Positions 8,755 to 18,451 of a stretch of 64,000 nt of DNA are shown piece after piece. Under the pieces are notes generated by a model that ran no database searches, was not told the DNA's origin, and worked only from the letters and a program-made list of their open reading frames with translations. Positions within the stretch are counted from its first letter, which is position 1. Every line of letters starts with the position of its first letter. The translations under genes were made by a program, and so were the position numbers. Location of the stretch: the NCBI RefSeq assembly GCF_047730085.1, contig NZ_CP159830.1, forward strand, positions 1,860,001 to 1,924,000, given 5' to 3'. Origin of the DNA: Njordibacter sp937773555. GTDB taxonomy: Bacteria; Pseudomonadota; Gammaproteobacteria; Pseudomonadales; Balneatricaceae.

Positions 8755-9753
8755 TTAACCAATAACTGCCAACAGCCGTGTCTTAGTGTTTACATCCGCA
8801 AACGACGCTTTCATAGCCATGCGAGAAATGTTGCGCAGCTGCTCTAGGTCTAAACCAAAGTCCTGTGCACCAGATTGATATTCAGCACCCACAGTAGTGG
8901 CAAAGAAAGGGGGATCATCTGAGTTAAGGCTTGTGCTAATGCCTGCTTGCAGTATTTTATTGAGAGGGTGGCTGGCGAGGTCTGGGTAAACAGACAAAGC
9001 AATATTGCTGCCAGGGCATACTTCTAGGGCAATGCCACGTTCAGCCAGTTCTAACATAAGCGTTGGATCTTCAGCACTGCGCACACCATGGCCAATGCGT
9101 GTCACTGGCAAGTTATCAATAGCGTCCCACACGCTTTCAGGGCCTAGTACTTCACCTGCATGGGTAGTACAGGCAAAGCCAGCTGCAAAAGCAATATTAA
9201 AAGCTGGAGCAAAGTCGGCTTGAGTAAACATAGATTCATTGCCTCCCATACCAAAACCCACAATATATGGATGAGGATTATCTGCAAGCTGATGCGCTAC
9301 CACAACGGCTTGCTCTGGGCCTAAGTGGCGTATGCAAGAGACGATTAAACGACCCACAATACCAAAGTCTCGCTCGGCATCGTTAATGCCCTCAACACAG
9401 CCGGATAGCATGTCGTCATAACTCATACCTACAGCAGCAGCATGGTCTGGAGAAATAAATGTTTCCGCATAAATGGTGCCTTCTGCCGCACACTGCGCCA
9501 TATAGGTATACATAATATCGCGATAGTCTTGGGCTTTGCGTAGGCAAAAGCTGGCTTCATCATAAGCTTGCAAAAACTCAACAAAGTTACTCCATGCAAA
9601 CATGTCATCCGTGGTAAACAAACCGTTTTTAAGGCTAATGCCATTACGTTCTGCAATGGCGCGGACAAGCTCTGGCTGAATGCAACCCTCTAGGTGGCTA
9701 TGAAGTTCTACCTTAGGCAGTTGTTGAATTTGCTTATGTAATAGTTCGGACAT
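8755..9753 (-). CDS. add: Adenosine deaminase
   Basis: 332-residue metal-dependent deaminase converting (deoxy)adenosine to (deoxy)inosine. All family motifs are present: metal ligands in ELHSHLEG near the N-terminus, THAGEVLGP, GHGVRSAED and the terminal SLNSDDPPFF with the Asp pair. The frame reaches a GTG five codons upstream; the ATG at 9753 with an ACGAG stretch upstream is preferred. Product inosine would feed the purine nucleoside phosphorylase encoded upstream in the same direction. An adenine deaminase activity (the closely related ADE type, about 330 residues) cannot be fully excluded, but nucleoside context argues for adenosine. Confidence 0.85.
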   Translation of the reverse strand: MSELLHKQIQQLPKVELHSHLEGCIQPELVRAIAERNGISLKNGLFTTDDMFAWSNFVEFLQAYDEASFCLRKAQDYRDIMYTYMAQCAAEGTIYAETFISPDHAAAVGMSYDDMLSGCVEGINDAERDFGIVGRLIVSCIRHLGPEQAVVVAHQLADNPHPYIVGFGMGGNESMFTQADFAPAFNIAFAAGFACTTHAGEVLGPESVWDAIDNLPVTRIGHGVRSAEDPTLMLELAERGIALEVCPGSNIALSVYPDLASHPLNKILQAGISTSLNSDDPPFFATTVGAEYQSGAQDFGLDLEQLRNISRMAMKASFADVNTKTRLLAVIG

Positions 9754-9783
9754 GAAATACTCGTTCACTTTAGTAATAAAAAT

Positions 9784-11013
9784 TTAATTTAACTCGCAGG
9801 CAGTGCCGTAGTTTAAGGGCACCAAACCTAAATGCTGCGCTACAGTTTGTCCCATATCAGCAAAACTTGCTCTTTCTCCTAAGTTGACAGATTGCACAGG
9901 AGCGCCACAATGGTTGCCGTAGAAAACGACAGGCACATGCTCACGAGTATGGTGGGAACCAGGCCACGTGGGGTCGCACCCGTGGTCTGCACTGAGCAAC
10001 ACTAGATCTTGCTGTTCTAACCTAGCTTCTATTTCTGGTAGTCTGGCATCAAACTCTTCTAGAGCATTCGCGTAGCCTGCAACGTCACGGCGATGGCCAT
10101 ACTTGCTATCAAAATCAACAAGATTGACAAATAACAAGCCTTCTTTAACCTTATCCATTTGATCTAGCAATTGGTCTACTAGTCCATTGTTACTTGCTGC
10201 TTTCACTGTGTAGGTGACACCTTTGTGAGCAAATATGTCACCCACTTTGCCTACAGAGACTACGGTACCCTGTTGATCTTGGATATGATCCAAAAGTGTG
10301 GGGCCTGTAGGCGGTGTGGTTAAATCTCTGCGGTTGGCAGTGCGTTCAAAATCAGCACCGCAGGTTCCAGTAAAAGGCCGCGCAATAACCCGGGTTACAT
10401 TGAGTGGGTCGACTAACTTTTTGGCAACCTCACACAAAGCGTAAAGCTTCTCAAGGCCAAATGTGTTTTCGTGGGCTGCAATTTGAAATACCGAATCAGC
10501 AGAAGTGTAACAAATGGGGAAGCCCGTTCGCATGTGTTCTTCACCGTATTCGACTAACACCTCTGTGCCCGAACTATGCTTGTTCGCTAAGGTGCCAGCA
10601 ATGTTGCCTTGGGCCAGCAAGTCTTGCATCAGTTGAGCTGGAAAACAATTGTCTTGTTCAGGGAAGGTGCCCCATTCAAATGGTACTGGCAAGCCACAAA
10701 TTTCCCAATGGCCACTGGGCGTATCTTTACCACTACTCACTTCTACAGCATGGCCATAGGCGCCTTCAACATTAAAGTGAGTTTTAAGAGGTAAGCTATG
10801 TTTACGGCTGCCTACAGATGCTGCACCTAATCCCCAGCGCAATAAGTTTGGTATTTTGAGAGAGCCGTTACGTTGCTCGTTATTGGCCAATCCAGCCTCA
10901 CACGCCTCTACAATATGACCAAAGGTATCAGCATTTTGGTCACCATATTTGCCAGCATCAGCACTCGCACCGAGGCCCAATGAATCTAATATTATAATGA
11001 TGGCTCTGTTCAT
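9784..11013 (-). CDS. deoB: Phosphopentomutase
   Basis: 409-residue alkaline-phosphatase-superfamily mutase interconverting (deoxy)ribose-1-phosphate and -5-phosphate. The N-terminal metal motif IILDSLGLGASADA and C-terminal LSADHGCDPTWPGSHHTREH are diagnostic of DeoB. The longest frame would add 15 residues; the ATG at 11013 gives the family-typical MNRAIIIILD start. It links the phosphorylases (deoA, PNP) to deoC. It follows deoA by about 56 bases and precedes add by 30. Confidence 0.96.
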   Translation of the reverse strand: MNRAIIIILDSLGLGASADAGKYGDQNADTFGHIVEACEAGLANNEQRNGSLKIPNLLRWGLGAASVGSRKHSLPLKTHFNVEGAYGHAVEVSSGKDTPSGHWEICGLPVPFEWGTFPEQDNCFPAQLMQDLLAQGNIAGTLANKHSSGTEVLVEYGEEHMRTGFPICYTSADSVFQIAAHENTFGLEKLYALCEVAKKLVDPLNVTRVIARPFTGTCGADFERTANRRDLTTPPTGPTLLDHIQDQQGTVVSVGKVGDIFAHKGVTYTVKAASNNGLVDQLLDQMDKVKEGLLFVNLVDFDSKYGHRRDVAGYANALEEFDARLPEIEARLEQQDLVLLSADHGCDPTWPGSHHTREHVPVVFYGNHCGAPVQSVNLGERASFADMGQTVAQHLGLVPLNYGTACELN

Positions 11014-11069
11014 AATTCTGTCTTTATAGTTGAGTAACCTCACCTTAAGCAGGGCCACATGTTTAATGG

Positions 11070-12404
11070 CTAAGCTTGATAAAGCTCTTTCACTAAGGGG
11101 TCAATAGCAGATGCGTGAGCATTTAATTGGATTAAATGAGGCAGCTGTTGTTTAACTAGGGATAATTGGTCCACATTTCGAACATGAGCTACAGCGAGGG
11201 CTTGGCCCTGCTCAATATAATCACCCATTTGAACCATTTTGCTTAGGCCTACTGCATAATCAATTGGATCGTCGGCTTTACTACGTCCTGCCTTGAGGTT
11301 AACCAATGACAAGCCTATGCCACGAACATCCATAGCCGACACATAACCAGATTGCAACGCAAAAATAGGTTTAATAATAGGTGCTTGGGGTAGATAAAGT
11401 GCTGGTTTTTCGAGTAAGTCTGAAGGCCCACCAAGGCCTACTACCATGTCTGCAAAGACCTGTGCTGCATAGCCTTCATTGAGCGCTGCAGTGGCTTTAG
11501 TTCTTGCAATATCTAAGCTTTCTGCTGCACCACTGATGTCTAGCATGTGGGCAGCCAGTTCAAGAGTAATATCGAGTAAGCGTGGATCTGCCTGAGCTGG
11601 ATTAAGCAAAAAATCAATACATTCGGCTATTTCCACAGCATTACCAACATTACGGCCTAATACCTGATTCATGTCAGTTATTAGGCAACGTGTTGGTACA
11701 CCTGCACCTGTCGCTACTTGCGAAATGCTGCGACTTAATTCTTGTGCCATCGTCATTTCTGCTGCAAACGCACCGTTACCAGTTTTCACGTCCATCACTA
11801 GTGCATCTAAGCCTGCAGCAAGCTTTTTAGACAAGATAGACGCTGTAATTAAATCAATAGATTCCACAGTTGCAGTAACGTCACGGGTGGCATAAAGGCG
11901 CTGGTCCGCTGGCGCTAGCTCAGCAGTTTGGCCAATAATGGCGCAGCCAACACGCTTTACTAAAGACTGGAACACGTCTTCGTTGGGGTAAGCGTTGTAA
12001 CCTGGAATACTGTCAAATTTATCTAGCGTACCCCCCGTGTGGCCCAAGCCACGGCCAGAAATCATGGGTACGTATGCTCCACACGCTGCCACAATAGGCC
12101 CAAGCATCAGGCTAACTTTATCGCCTACGCCGCCAGTAGAATGCTTATCGACAACAGGGCCATTAAGGCCTATATGCTGCCAGCTTAATACTTTCCCAGA
12201 GTGCATCATCTGTTGAGTTAGGGTGATGCGCTCTGCCATAGTCATGCCTTGCTGGAAGACCACCATAGCAAATGCGCCTAGCTGAGCATCACTCAACTGT
12301 CCGTTGGTGATGCCTTTAACCATGAAGGTAATTTCGGCATCTGTAAGTGCAAGGCCATCGCGCTTTTTGCGAATTAGCTCTTGTGGCAAATAAATGGATG
12401 TCAC
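11070..12404 (-). CDS. deoA: Thymidine phosphorylase
   Basis: 444-residue pyrimidine nucleoside phosphorylase; releases thymine or uracil and (deoxy)ribose-1-phosphate. Visible: the phosphate-binding KHSTGGVGDKVSL near residue 84, the SGRGLGHTGGTLDK segment near 115, and an intact three-domain length equal to E. coli DeoA. The start codon is GTG and overlaps the stop of the upstream phosphorylase gene as GTGA, which implies translational coupling. It is part of the run cdd-PNP-deoA-deoB. Confidence 0.96.
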   Translation of the reverse strand: MTSIYLPQELIRKKRDGLALTDAEITFMVKGITNGQLSDAQLGAFAMVVFQQGMTMAERITLTQQMMHSGKVLSWQHIGLNGPVVDKHSTGGVGDKVSLMLGPIVAACGAYVPMISGRGLGHTGGTLDKFDSIPGYNAYPNEDVFQSLVKRVGCAIIGQTAELAPADQRLYATRDVTATVESIDLITASILSKKLAAGLDALVMDVKTGNGAFAAEMTMAQELSRSISQVATGAGVPTRCLITDMNQVLGRNVGNAVEIAECIDFLLNPAQADPRLLDITLELAAHMLDISGAAESLDIARTKATAALNEGYAAQVFADMVVGLGGPSDLLEKPALYLPQAPIIKPIFALQSGYVSAMDVRGIGLSLVNLKAGRSKADDPIDYAVGLSKMVQMGDYIEQGQALAVAHVRNVDQLSLVKQQLPHLIQLNAHASAIDPLVKELYQA

Positions 12405-13216
12405 ACTGGCACCTCATAGTTCTGCAAGAAGGCATTTAATAACCGTTCTACATCTTCAGTTGCCATTTTGGCATATTCCATGGTTTGTTCATGGCTCAAT
12501 GGTGTTGGGCTCATACCAGAGGCGTAATTAGTAACAATAGATAAAGCACATACGGGTAAACCTTGATGTCTGGCTAAAATAACCTCTGGCACAGTAGACA
12601 TACCTACGGCTTGAGCCCCAAGTACTTTAAGTGCCCGAATTTCTGCTGGGGTTTCAAAGTGAGGGCCACACATCCACGCGTAAACTCCTTCGTGTAAGGT
12701 CACATTATTAGCCTTAGCAGCACTTCGCATAGCATCGTTCAACCCATGGTGATAGGCCTGCGTCATGTCTACAAAACGTTGGTTACCTTGGGCACCAAAT
12801 AACGGCGATACGCCCGTCATATTAATGTGATCGGTGAGTAACATTACACTTCCAGGCCCAGCATCAGTAACCATACTGCCTGCCGCATTAGTAAGAACAA
12901 GGGCTTCACAACCCATCGCTTTAAACGTTTGAATAGCAACGGCCATTGCATCCGCGTGGCCATGTTCATAATAATGGGCTCGGCCCTGCAGCACAGCTAC
13001 ACGGGTATTTCCCACATGGCCTAGTACTAAACGACCTGCATGGCCACCCACACCAGCTTGAGGAAACCCAGGTAACTCATCAAAACTAATACTAGCTACG
13101 GCATTAACTTGGTCTGCAAAAGGCCCCAAACCAGAACCAAGCACCATACCCACTTGTGGCACAAAACTGCTGGCAAGACGATTAATAACAGCGATACAGA
13201 CATCTACCTGACTCAT
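12401..13216 (-). CDS. Purine nucleoside phosphorylase (trimeric PNP-I type)
   Basis: 271-residue PNP of the trimeric MTAP/PNP family rather than the hexameric DeoD family. Motifs: phosphate loop VLGSGLGPFAD near residue 22, QGRAHYYEHG, the purine-site Glu in CGPHFETPAEIR, and VTNYASGMS with the base-contacting Asn. It cleaves inosine and guanosine (and deoxy forms) to base plus sugar-1-phosphate. The ATG at 13216 overlaps the cdd stop as ATGA; the frame runs further upstream without support. The symbol could be punA/xapA-like, which sequence alone does not decide. Confidence 0.92.
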   Translation of the reverse strand: MSQVDVCIAVINRLASSFVPQVGMVLGSGLGPFADQVNAVASISFDELPGFPQAGVGGHAGRLVLGHVGNTRVAVLQGRAHYYEHGHADAMAVAIQTFKAMGCEALVLTNAAGSMVTDAGPGSVMLLTDHINMTGVSPLFGAQGNQRFVDMTQAYHHGLNDAMRSAAKANNVTLHEGVYAWMCGPHFETPAEIRALKVLGAQAVGMSTVPEVILARHQGLPVCALSIVTNYASGMSPTPLSHEQTMEYAKMATEDVERLLNAFLQNYEVPV

Positions 13217-13620
13217 AATAAGAACTCCGGCCCAAAGGCATGGGGCAGCAATTCTCCAAGGGCTAAGCGTTGCTGCACCCCCGCAGGAGAACACAAGATA
13301 ACAGGCGTATTATTATCAGAAAATTCTCGAATACGCTGACGGCAGCCACCGCAGGGCGTGGCACCTTGGTCATCTTGGCTCATAATATATATTTTTTGTA
13401 TCCGTTGATGCCCTGCAATCACCATAGCTGCAATAGCAGCGGTCTCTGCACAGTTACCTTCTGGGTAGCTGGCGTTTTCAATATTACAGCCGGCAAAAGT
13501 TTCACCGTTTTGGGTTACCACTAAAGCGCCAACTGGATAATTAGAGTATGGCGCATAAGCCTTAGCCATGGCCTGTTTTGCACCATTGATATAATCAGTT
13601 TCAGTAGGTAGAGAAGACAT
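13213..13620 (-). CDS. cdd: Cytidine deaminase
   Basis: 135-residue homotetrameric-type cytidine deaminase. The zinc and proton-shuttle motif is in NCAETAAI (about residues 56-63) and the second zinc-Cys pair is PCGGCRQ (about 92-98); GCNIENASYP precedes. It converts (deoxy)cytidine to (deoxy)uridine for DeoA. It overlaps the phosphorylase gene downstream (ATGA) and follows the transporter permease gene by two bases, so import and deamination are translated from one message. Confidence 0.96.
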   Translation of the reverse strand: MSSLPTETDYINGAKQAMAKAYAPYSNYPVGALVVTQNGETFAGCNIENASYPEGNCAETAAIAAMVIAGHQRIQKIYIMSQDDQGATPCGGCRQRIREFSDNNTPVILCSPAGVQQRLALGELLPHAFGPEFLL

Positions 13621-13622
13621 GG

Positions 13623-14597
13623 TTATCGTTCCTTGACATAAGCCATACCTGAGGCTTTAGGGGGTATCGCTCGGCCAATAAAGCCAGCTAGTAAAATCAC
13701 AGTAAGCAAATAGGGTGTAGCTTCAATAAATTGCACTGGAATTTCACCAATACCCGGAATAACTACACCTTGAAGGCGCACAGCCAGTGCATCTAAGAAG
13801 CCAAACAACAAGCATGCCAACATCACAGTAAGTGGACGCCATTTACCAAAAATAAGTGCAGCTAACGCAATATAACCCTGCCCTGCTGTCATATCGCGAG
13901 TGAACTGGGCATTATGAGCAGTGGCTATATAAGCACCTGCAACCCCACATAAGACACCACCAATAAGTAATGCTTTATAACGTAATTTGATCACTGATAG
14001 CCCCGCAGTATCTACAGCTGTGGGGTTTTCACCCACAGCTCGAAGACGCAAGCCAAACCGAGTACGAAATACCACCCACCAGACCATAGGTACCACTGCA
14101 AAGGCTGCGTATACCAATATATTATGACCACTGATGAGTTCTTTGTAGATAGGGCCTAGTACTGGAATGTACGCCAGTTGCTCAGCATAGGGCAACGTAA
14201 TAGATAGGAACCGTGATTCATTATTTAAGGCCGGTGTTAATCCACCTTGGTGGAACCATGCCAAACCCAAAATAATCGTTAATCCACCTACCAAAATATT
14301 AATCGCCATGCCACTTACAATTTGATCACCACGGTGGGTAATGGTAGCGAAGCCATGCAGCATTGCCAAACCGCAAGAGACAATAATGGCTACGCCTAAG
14401 CCAGCCCATGGGGAGCCCACTACTGCTGCAACACTAGCAGCAGCAAAGGCAGAGGCTAGCATCTTACCTTCTAAACCAATGTCAACAACACCAGAACGTT
14501 CCGCAAATAACCCTGCCATCGCAGCCAAAATAAGAGGGCTGGACACCCTTATTGTAGCGTCTAGGGTTAACAGCACTGTTAAGAATACATCGCTCAT
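13623..14597 (-). CDS. Nucleoside ABC transporter permease (YufQ/NupQ-like)
   Basis: 324-residue polytopic inner-membrane protein of the branched-chain-amino-acid/nucleoside permease superfamily. About eight to ten hydrophobic segments are visible; the cytoplasmic motif AVGENPTAVDTAGLSV and the GISPLILAAMAGLFAERSG-like N-terminus (here SSPLILAAMAGLFAERSG) are typical of the second permease of BMP-linked nucleoside importers. The start overlaps the stop of the other permease (ATGA). With the ATPase and binding protein it forms a NupNOPQ-like nucleoside importer. Confidence 0.9.
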   Translation of the reverse strand: MSDVFLTVLLTLDATIRVSSPLILAAMAGLFAERSGVVDIGLEGKMLASAFAAASVAAVVGSPWAGLGVAIIVSCGLAMLHGFATITHRGDQIVSGMAINILVGGLTIILGLAWFHQGGLTPALNNESRFLSITLPYAEQLAYIPVLGPIYKELISGHNILVYAAFAVVPMVWWVVFRTRFGLRLRAVGENPTAVDTAGLSVIKLRYKALLIGGVLCGVAGAYIATAHNAQFTRDMTAGQGYIALAALIFGKWRPLTVMLACLLFGFLDALAVRLQGVVIPGIGEIPVQFIEATPYLLTVILLAGFIGRAIPPKASGMAYVKER

Positions 14598-15715
14598 GCG
14601 GTCACTCCTGTTGGCGCTTCTTGCTGTTTAACTGGCGCTAAGTTTCGGATCAGCCAAGGCCTATACATATACTCTAAAGCACCGCAGAACAAGATCACTA
14701 AGCCTTGCATTACCACTACAATGTCACGTGAGATACCGCTCATTTCAAAAGCTAGCTCGGCACCACCTTGATATAAGGTACCAAACAGTAAGGCTGCCAC
14801 AATAATTCCTAAAGGATGGTTACGGCCCATCAACGCCACAGCAATACCACCAAACCCATAACCTAGATGAAAGTCCATAATCAAGCGATGCTGATACCCT
14901 ACTAGTTCATTAACGCTGACTAAGCCTGCTAACGCACCCGATATGCACATCACTACAATAATAATTCGTTTGGGTTTAATGCCTCCATAAACGGCTGCAG
15001 TGCCATTTTTACCAGTCGCACGGATCGCATAGCCCCAGCGTGTTTGCCATAAGAAAAACCACACCAGAACCGCACAAACTAAAGCCAAAAGGACTGACAA
15101 GTTAAGTGGTGATGCTTCAATACTGTAGCCAAAACCTGCAGCAACATCATGCACAAACGGCATCCAGGCATTGGTGGGGAAAAGTTCACTTTGGGGTGTC
15201 ATTTGCCCAGTTTCCCGCAGTACGTGCACCATTACGTACACCATCAGTGACGCTGCCAAAAAGTTAAACATAATGGTTGTTATCACTATATGGCTGCCGC
15301 GATAAGCCTGCAAATACGCAGGAATCAAAGCCCATAGACCACCAAATAACAGCGCACCAATAATGCTAGCAGGGATAAATACCCAAGCCCCTAAAGTGGG
15401 GTCCAAAAATAGTATGGCTAGTCCAGCACCCAAGCCACCAACGTAAGCTTGACCTTCGCCACCGATATTAAATAAGCCAGCATGGAAGGCTACTGCTACA
15501 GCTAAGCCAGTAAAGATAAAGTTGGTAGTGTAATAAATGGTATACCCAATTCCTTCTTCATAACCAAAGGCACCATACAAAAGCACTTTAGCCGCTTCAA
15601 TAGGATTTACATCAATCAGCCAAAACACAATTGCAGTTACAGCAAAAGCCGTAAGTATGTTTAATAGCGGTAATAATAGGCGGTTTATCCACGTAATTCG
15701 GGTATCGCGTTTCAT
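14594..15715 (-). CDS. Nucleoside ABC transporter permease (YufP/NupP-like)
   Basis: 373-residue inner-membrane permease, longer than its partner as is usual for the YufP type. Hydrophobic segments run throughout; the coupling-type motif RATGKNGTAAVYGGIK lies near residue 228 and FNIGGEGQAYVGGLGA near 83 matches the family. The start overlaps the ATPase stop by four bases (ATGA). Together with the second permease it forms the translocation channel for nucleosides delivered by the BMP-family protein. Confidence 0.9.
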   Translation of the reverse strand: MKRDTRITWINRLLLPLLNILTAFAVTAIVFWLIDVNPIEAAKVLLYGAFGYEEGIGYTIYYTTNFIFTGLAVAVAFHAGLFNIGGEGQAYVGGLGAGLAILFLDPTLGAWVFIPASIIGALLFGGLWALIPAYLQAYRGSHIVITTIMFNFLAASLMVYVMVHVLRETGQMTPQSELFPTNAWMPFVHDVAAGFGYSIEASPLNLSVLLALVCAVLVWFFLWQTRWGYAIRATGKNGTAAVYGGIKPKRIIIVVMCISGALAGLVSVNELVGYQHRLIMDFHLGYGFGGIAVALMGRNHPLGIIVAALLFGTLYQGGAELAFEMSGISRDIVVVMQGLVILFCGALEYMYRPWLIRNLAPVKQQEAPTGVTA

Positions 15716-17316
15716 GCTTGAGTTTCCTGACTAGAGGCCTGCCCAGAAGACGCATGTTGGTCATCCATAGTTTGCAGAGGGTCTATTGGGTCTAACGCAT
15801 TGGCCATCATCATACCGAGGGTCCGCTCGTCAGCATCAGCAGCATCAATACGGCCACTTATTTCACCGTCACATAAGACAATAATACGATCACTCACCGA
15901 CATTATTTCATCTAACTCTACCGATACTAACAGCACCGCTTTACCAGCATCACGCATGTCTATAATACGCTGATGAATAAACTCTATGGCCCCAATATCG
16001 ACGCCACGAGTGGGCTGGCCTATAAGTAATACTTCTGGGTTACGTTCCATTTCTCTCGCCAAAATAAGCTTTTGCTGGTTGCCACCAGAAAAATTAGCAG
16101 ATTTTAAATGTGGGTCAGCAGGACGCACATCAAAAGATTGCATAAGTGCCTGGCAATTCGCCTCAACCTTGCGGTTGCTAAGCCAGATGCCGGAATTAAT
16201 TTTAGGGTCTGTGTGATAACCTAACAAAGCGGATTCGCTGGCACTAAAGTCGGTAATTAACCCCATGCGGTGGCGGTCTTCTGGTACATGAGCTAAGCCA
16301 AGCTCTCTTAACCTGTCAGGGGTTAATGGGTGTTTTGCATCCATTTTAAAACCTAACACTTCAATAGTTCCACTGGTCATCGGCACGATGCCAGATAAGG
16401 CTTCTAACAACTCTGTTTGGCCATTACCCGACACGCCAGCCACACCTAGCACTTCACCTGCACGCAGCTCAAAGCTAACATCCTTTAACCGCTCAATACC
16501 TTGGTTATCAGACACGCTTAGGCGCTTAACCTTTAGCAGTGGAGCACGTCCGTTGCCAGGTTTTTTATTGACTTGCAACAACACTTTTCGGCCCACCATT
16601 AGCTCAGCTAATTCCTCTCGGCTAGTTGCTTGTGTGTCTCTGTGGGCTACCATTTGGCCTGCGCGCATCACAGACACCTGGTCTGTAATAGACATAATTT
16701 CACGCAATTTATGAGTAATTAACATGATGGTGACGCCCTGTTGCTTTAGGGCACCAAAAATACGAAACAGCTCGTCTGTTTCTTGCGGCGTTAGCACACC
16801 AGTAGGCTCATCCAAAATCAATATTTTGGCGCCTTTATAGAGGGCTTTGAGTATCTCCACTCGTTGCTGTAAGCCTACAGACAGGGTATCTATAGTGGCG
16901 TCTAGGTCCACTTTTAGACCATATTCATCACCTAGGCGAGTAAGTTCTTTGCGTGCAGCTGCCAAACCGTGGGCCAAAAGTGCACCGCCCTCACTACCTA
17001 AAATCACGTTTTCTAAAACTGTGAAGTTTTCTACCAGCATAAAATGCTGGTGCACCATACCAATGCCTGCGGCAATGGCTTGGTGGGAATCTGTAAATGT
17101 ATAGGCCTGGCCTAATACATCAATTTGCCCCGCATCGGCTTGATAGAAGCCATACAGGATGCTCATCAGGGTGGATTTACCCGCACCGTTTTCGCCAACA
17201 ATGCCATGAATATTGCCCCGTTTAACTTGCAAACATACTTTGTTATTTGCATGCACAGCACCAAAGCGCTTATCAATATCAGTTAATTCAATAGCGAAGT
17301 TATCAGTCATAGTCAT
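15712..17316 (-). CDS. Nucleoside ABC transporter ATP-binding protein (two ABC domains; YufO/NupO-like)
   Basis: 534-residue cytoplasmic protein with tandem ABC modules. Domain one has Walker A GENGAGKSTLM (about residue 41), signature LSVGLQQRVEIL and Walker B ILILDEPTG. Domain two has a degenerate Walker A (SGNGQTELLEAL, no Lys), signature FSGGNQQKLILAR and a Walker B in which GQPTRG replaces the usual DEP. One canonical and one degenerate half is characteristic of sugar/nucleoside importer ATPases such as RbsA and YufO. The ATG two codons downstream is an equally possible start. It is separated from the binding-protein gene by a strong hairpin. Confidence 0.92.
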   Translation of the reverse strand: MTMTDNFAIELTDIDKRFGAVHANNKVCLQVKRGNIHGIVGENGAGKSTLMSILYGFYQADAGQIDVLGQAYTFTDSHQAIAAGIGMVHQHFMLVENFTVLENVILGSEGGALLAHGLAAARKELTRLGDEYGLKVDLDATIDTLSVGLQQRVEILKALYKGAKILILDEPTGVLTPQETDELFRIFGALKQQGVTIMLITHKLREIMSITDQVSVMRAGQMVAHRDTQATSREELAELMVGRKVLLQVNKKPGNGRAPLLKVKRLSVSDNQGIERLKDVSFELRAGEVLGVAGVSGNGQTELLEALSGIVPMTSGTIEVLGFKMDAKHPLTPDRLRELGLAHVPEDRHRMGLITDFSASESALLGYHTDPKINSGIWLSNRKVEANCQALMQSFDVRPADPHLKSANFSGGNQQKLILAREMERNPEVLLIGQPTRGVDIGAIEFIHQRIIDMRDAGKAVLLVSVELDEIMSVSDRIIVLCDGEISGRIDAADADERTLGMMMANALDPIDPLQTMDDQHASSGQASSQETQA

Positions 17317-17349
17317 TGGTCTTTGGTTATCGGTGTACAGACAAAAATT

Positions 17350-17382
17350 GCAGTGGGCGTTTTATTATCAAACGCCCACTGC
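17350..17382 (-). terminator. Strong hairpin between binding-protein and transporter ATPase genes
   Basis: A perfect inverted repeat with 13-base arms (17350-17362 and 17370-17382) around a seven-base loop lies in the 82-base gap. Read on the minus strand it is followed by AATTTTTGT, so it may act as a partial rho-independent terminator or as a 3'-end stabiliser. Such hairpins after the periplasmic-binding-protein gene usually let that protein be made in excess of the membrane components. The hairpin is seen directly; the attenuation role is inferred. Confidence 0.75.
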
Positions 17383-17398
17383 ATACTGTACCTATTGA

Positions 17399-18400
17399 TT
17401 AATAGTTACAGGTGTTGTCTGACATATAGTCATGTACTGAAATATCGCCAGCAATGATAGATGCCTTAATTGCATTTACATCAGATTCCATGGTTGCCGT
17501 AACTAACGCACGGTTGTGCTCATCAAGAGCCCAATCAACGCCACCTTCAGCAAGACCCATAACGCTTACGCCAGCTGTCCAAGTGCCATTATTTGCAGTT
17601 TCATAGCTCTTGTATGCAGCTTCACCAACACGCTTAACCATAGACGTTAGCATGGTGCCTGGCTGGAGATGGTTTTGGTTAGAGTCTACACCGATAGCCC
17701 ACTTGCCAGCATCAGCAGCAGCTTGGTAAACACCGAAACCAGTGCCACCAGCAGCAGCAAATATTACGTCAGCGCCCGCTTCGATCTGGCTACGCGTTAA
17801 CTCGCCACCCTTAGAAGGGTTACCAAATGCAGCTGGAGTAGAACCTGTCATGTTGTGGATTACTTTAATGTTTGCATTGATGTGCTTAGCACCCTGCTCG
17901 TAACCACAGCCAAAGCGACTAATTAAAGGAATATCCATACCACCAACAAAACCAATGGTGCCAGTTTCAGACTTCATAGCTGCCAAAGCACCTACCAAGA
18001 ACGAACCTTCATGCTCTTTAAATACAACGTTCTGAACGTTGGCTTCTGGAACAACCATGTCGATTAAAGTGAACTTAGTGTCTGGGTAGGCTTGAGCTGC
18101 TGCACTTACGGCGTTAGCTTGAGCGAAACCTACAGCAACAATCGGGCTATTGCCACGCTTAGCAAGCTTTTTAAGGCCTTGTTCTACTTGCGCTTCGTTT
18201 GTGGGTTCTACTTCGCGAACACTGATACCTGTGTCGGCAGTGAAACGCTTAACGCCGTTATAAACAGCTTCGTTGAATGACTTATCGAACTTACCGGCTT
18301 TGTCATATACAACAGCTGGGTTAACAGCAGCTTGAGCAACAGTTGCAGTTAATGCAACTGCACCAGCCGCGATCGCCATAGTGATTTTATTTAACTTCAT
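17399..18400 (-). CDS. BMP-family nucleoside-binding periplasmic protein
   Basis: 333-residue Med/BMP/TmpC-family solute-binding protein. Residues 1-24 form a signal peptide ending AQA; no lipobox Cys follows it, so it is predicted to be soluble in the periplasm. Family motifs are present: VYDKAGKFDKSFNEAVYNG near the mature N-terminus and EGSFLVGALAA near residue 130. It has a strong Shine-Dalgarno sequence (AGGAG). Orthologues such as PnrA bind purine nucleosides; with the downstream transporter and phosphorylases the substrate is almost certainly nucleosides. Confidence 0.92.
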   Translation of the reverse strand: MKLNKITMAIAAGAVALTATVAQAAVNPAVVYDKAGKFDKSFNEAVYNGVKRFTADTGISVREVEPTNEAQVEQGLKKLAKRGNSPIVAVGFAQANAVSAAAQAYPDTKFTLIDMVVPEANVQNVVFKEHEGSFLVGALAAMKSETGTIGFVGGMDIPLISRFGCGYEQGAKHINANIKVIHNMTGSTPAAFGNPSKGGELTRSQIEAGADVIFAAAGGTGFGVYQAAADAGKWAIGVDSNQNHLQPGTMLTSMVKRVGEAAYKSYETANNGTWTAGVSVMGLAEGGVDWALDEHNRALVTATMESDVNAIKASIIAGDISVHDYMSDNTCNY

Positions 18401-18451
18401 TACATTCTCCTAGGTTTACTTTAATCGGCTAAAGCCGTTTCTTCTTTTTAA

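Noticed and set aside
10404..10775. 123-codon open frame antisense to deoB
   Set aside because: Overlaps conserved DeoB sequence, no recognisable domain and no Shine-Dalgarno sequence.
18426..18437. Short CGGCT/AGCCG hairpin between the binding protein and ALDH16-like genes
   Set aside because: Only five base pairs with a two-base loop, and the T-rich side is on the wrong strand for the operon.
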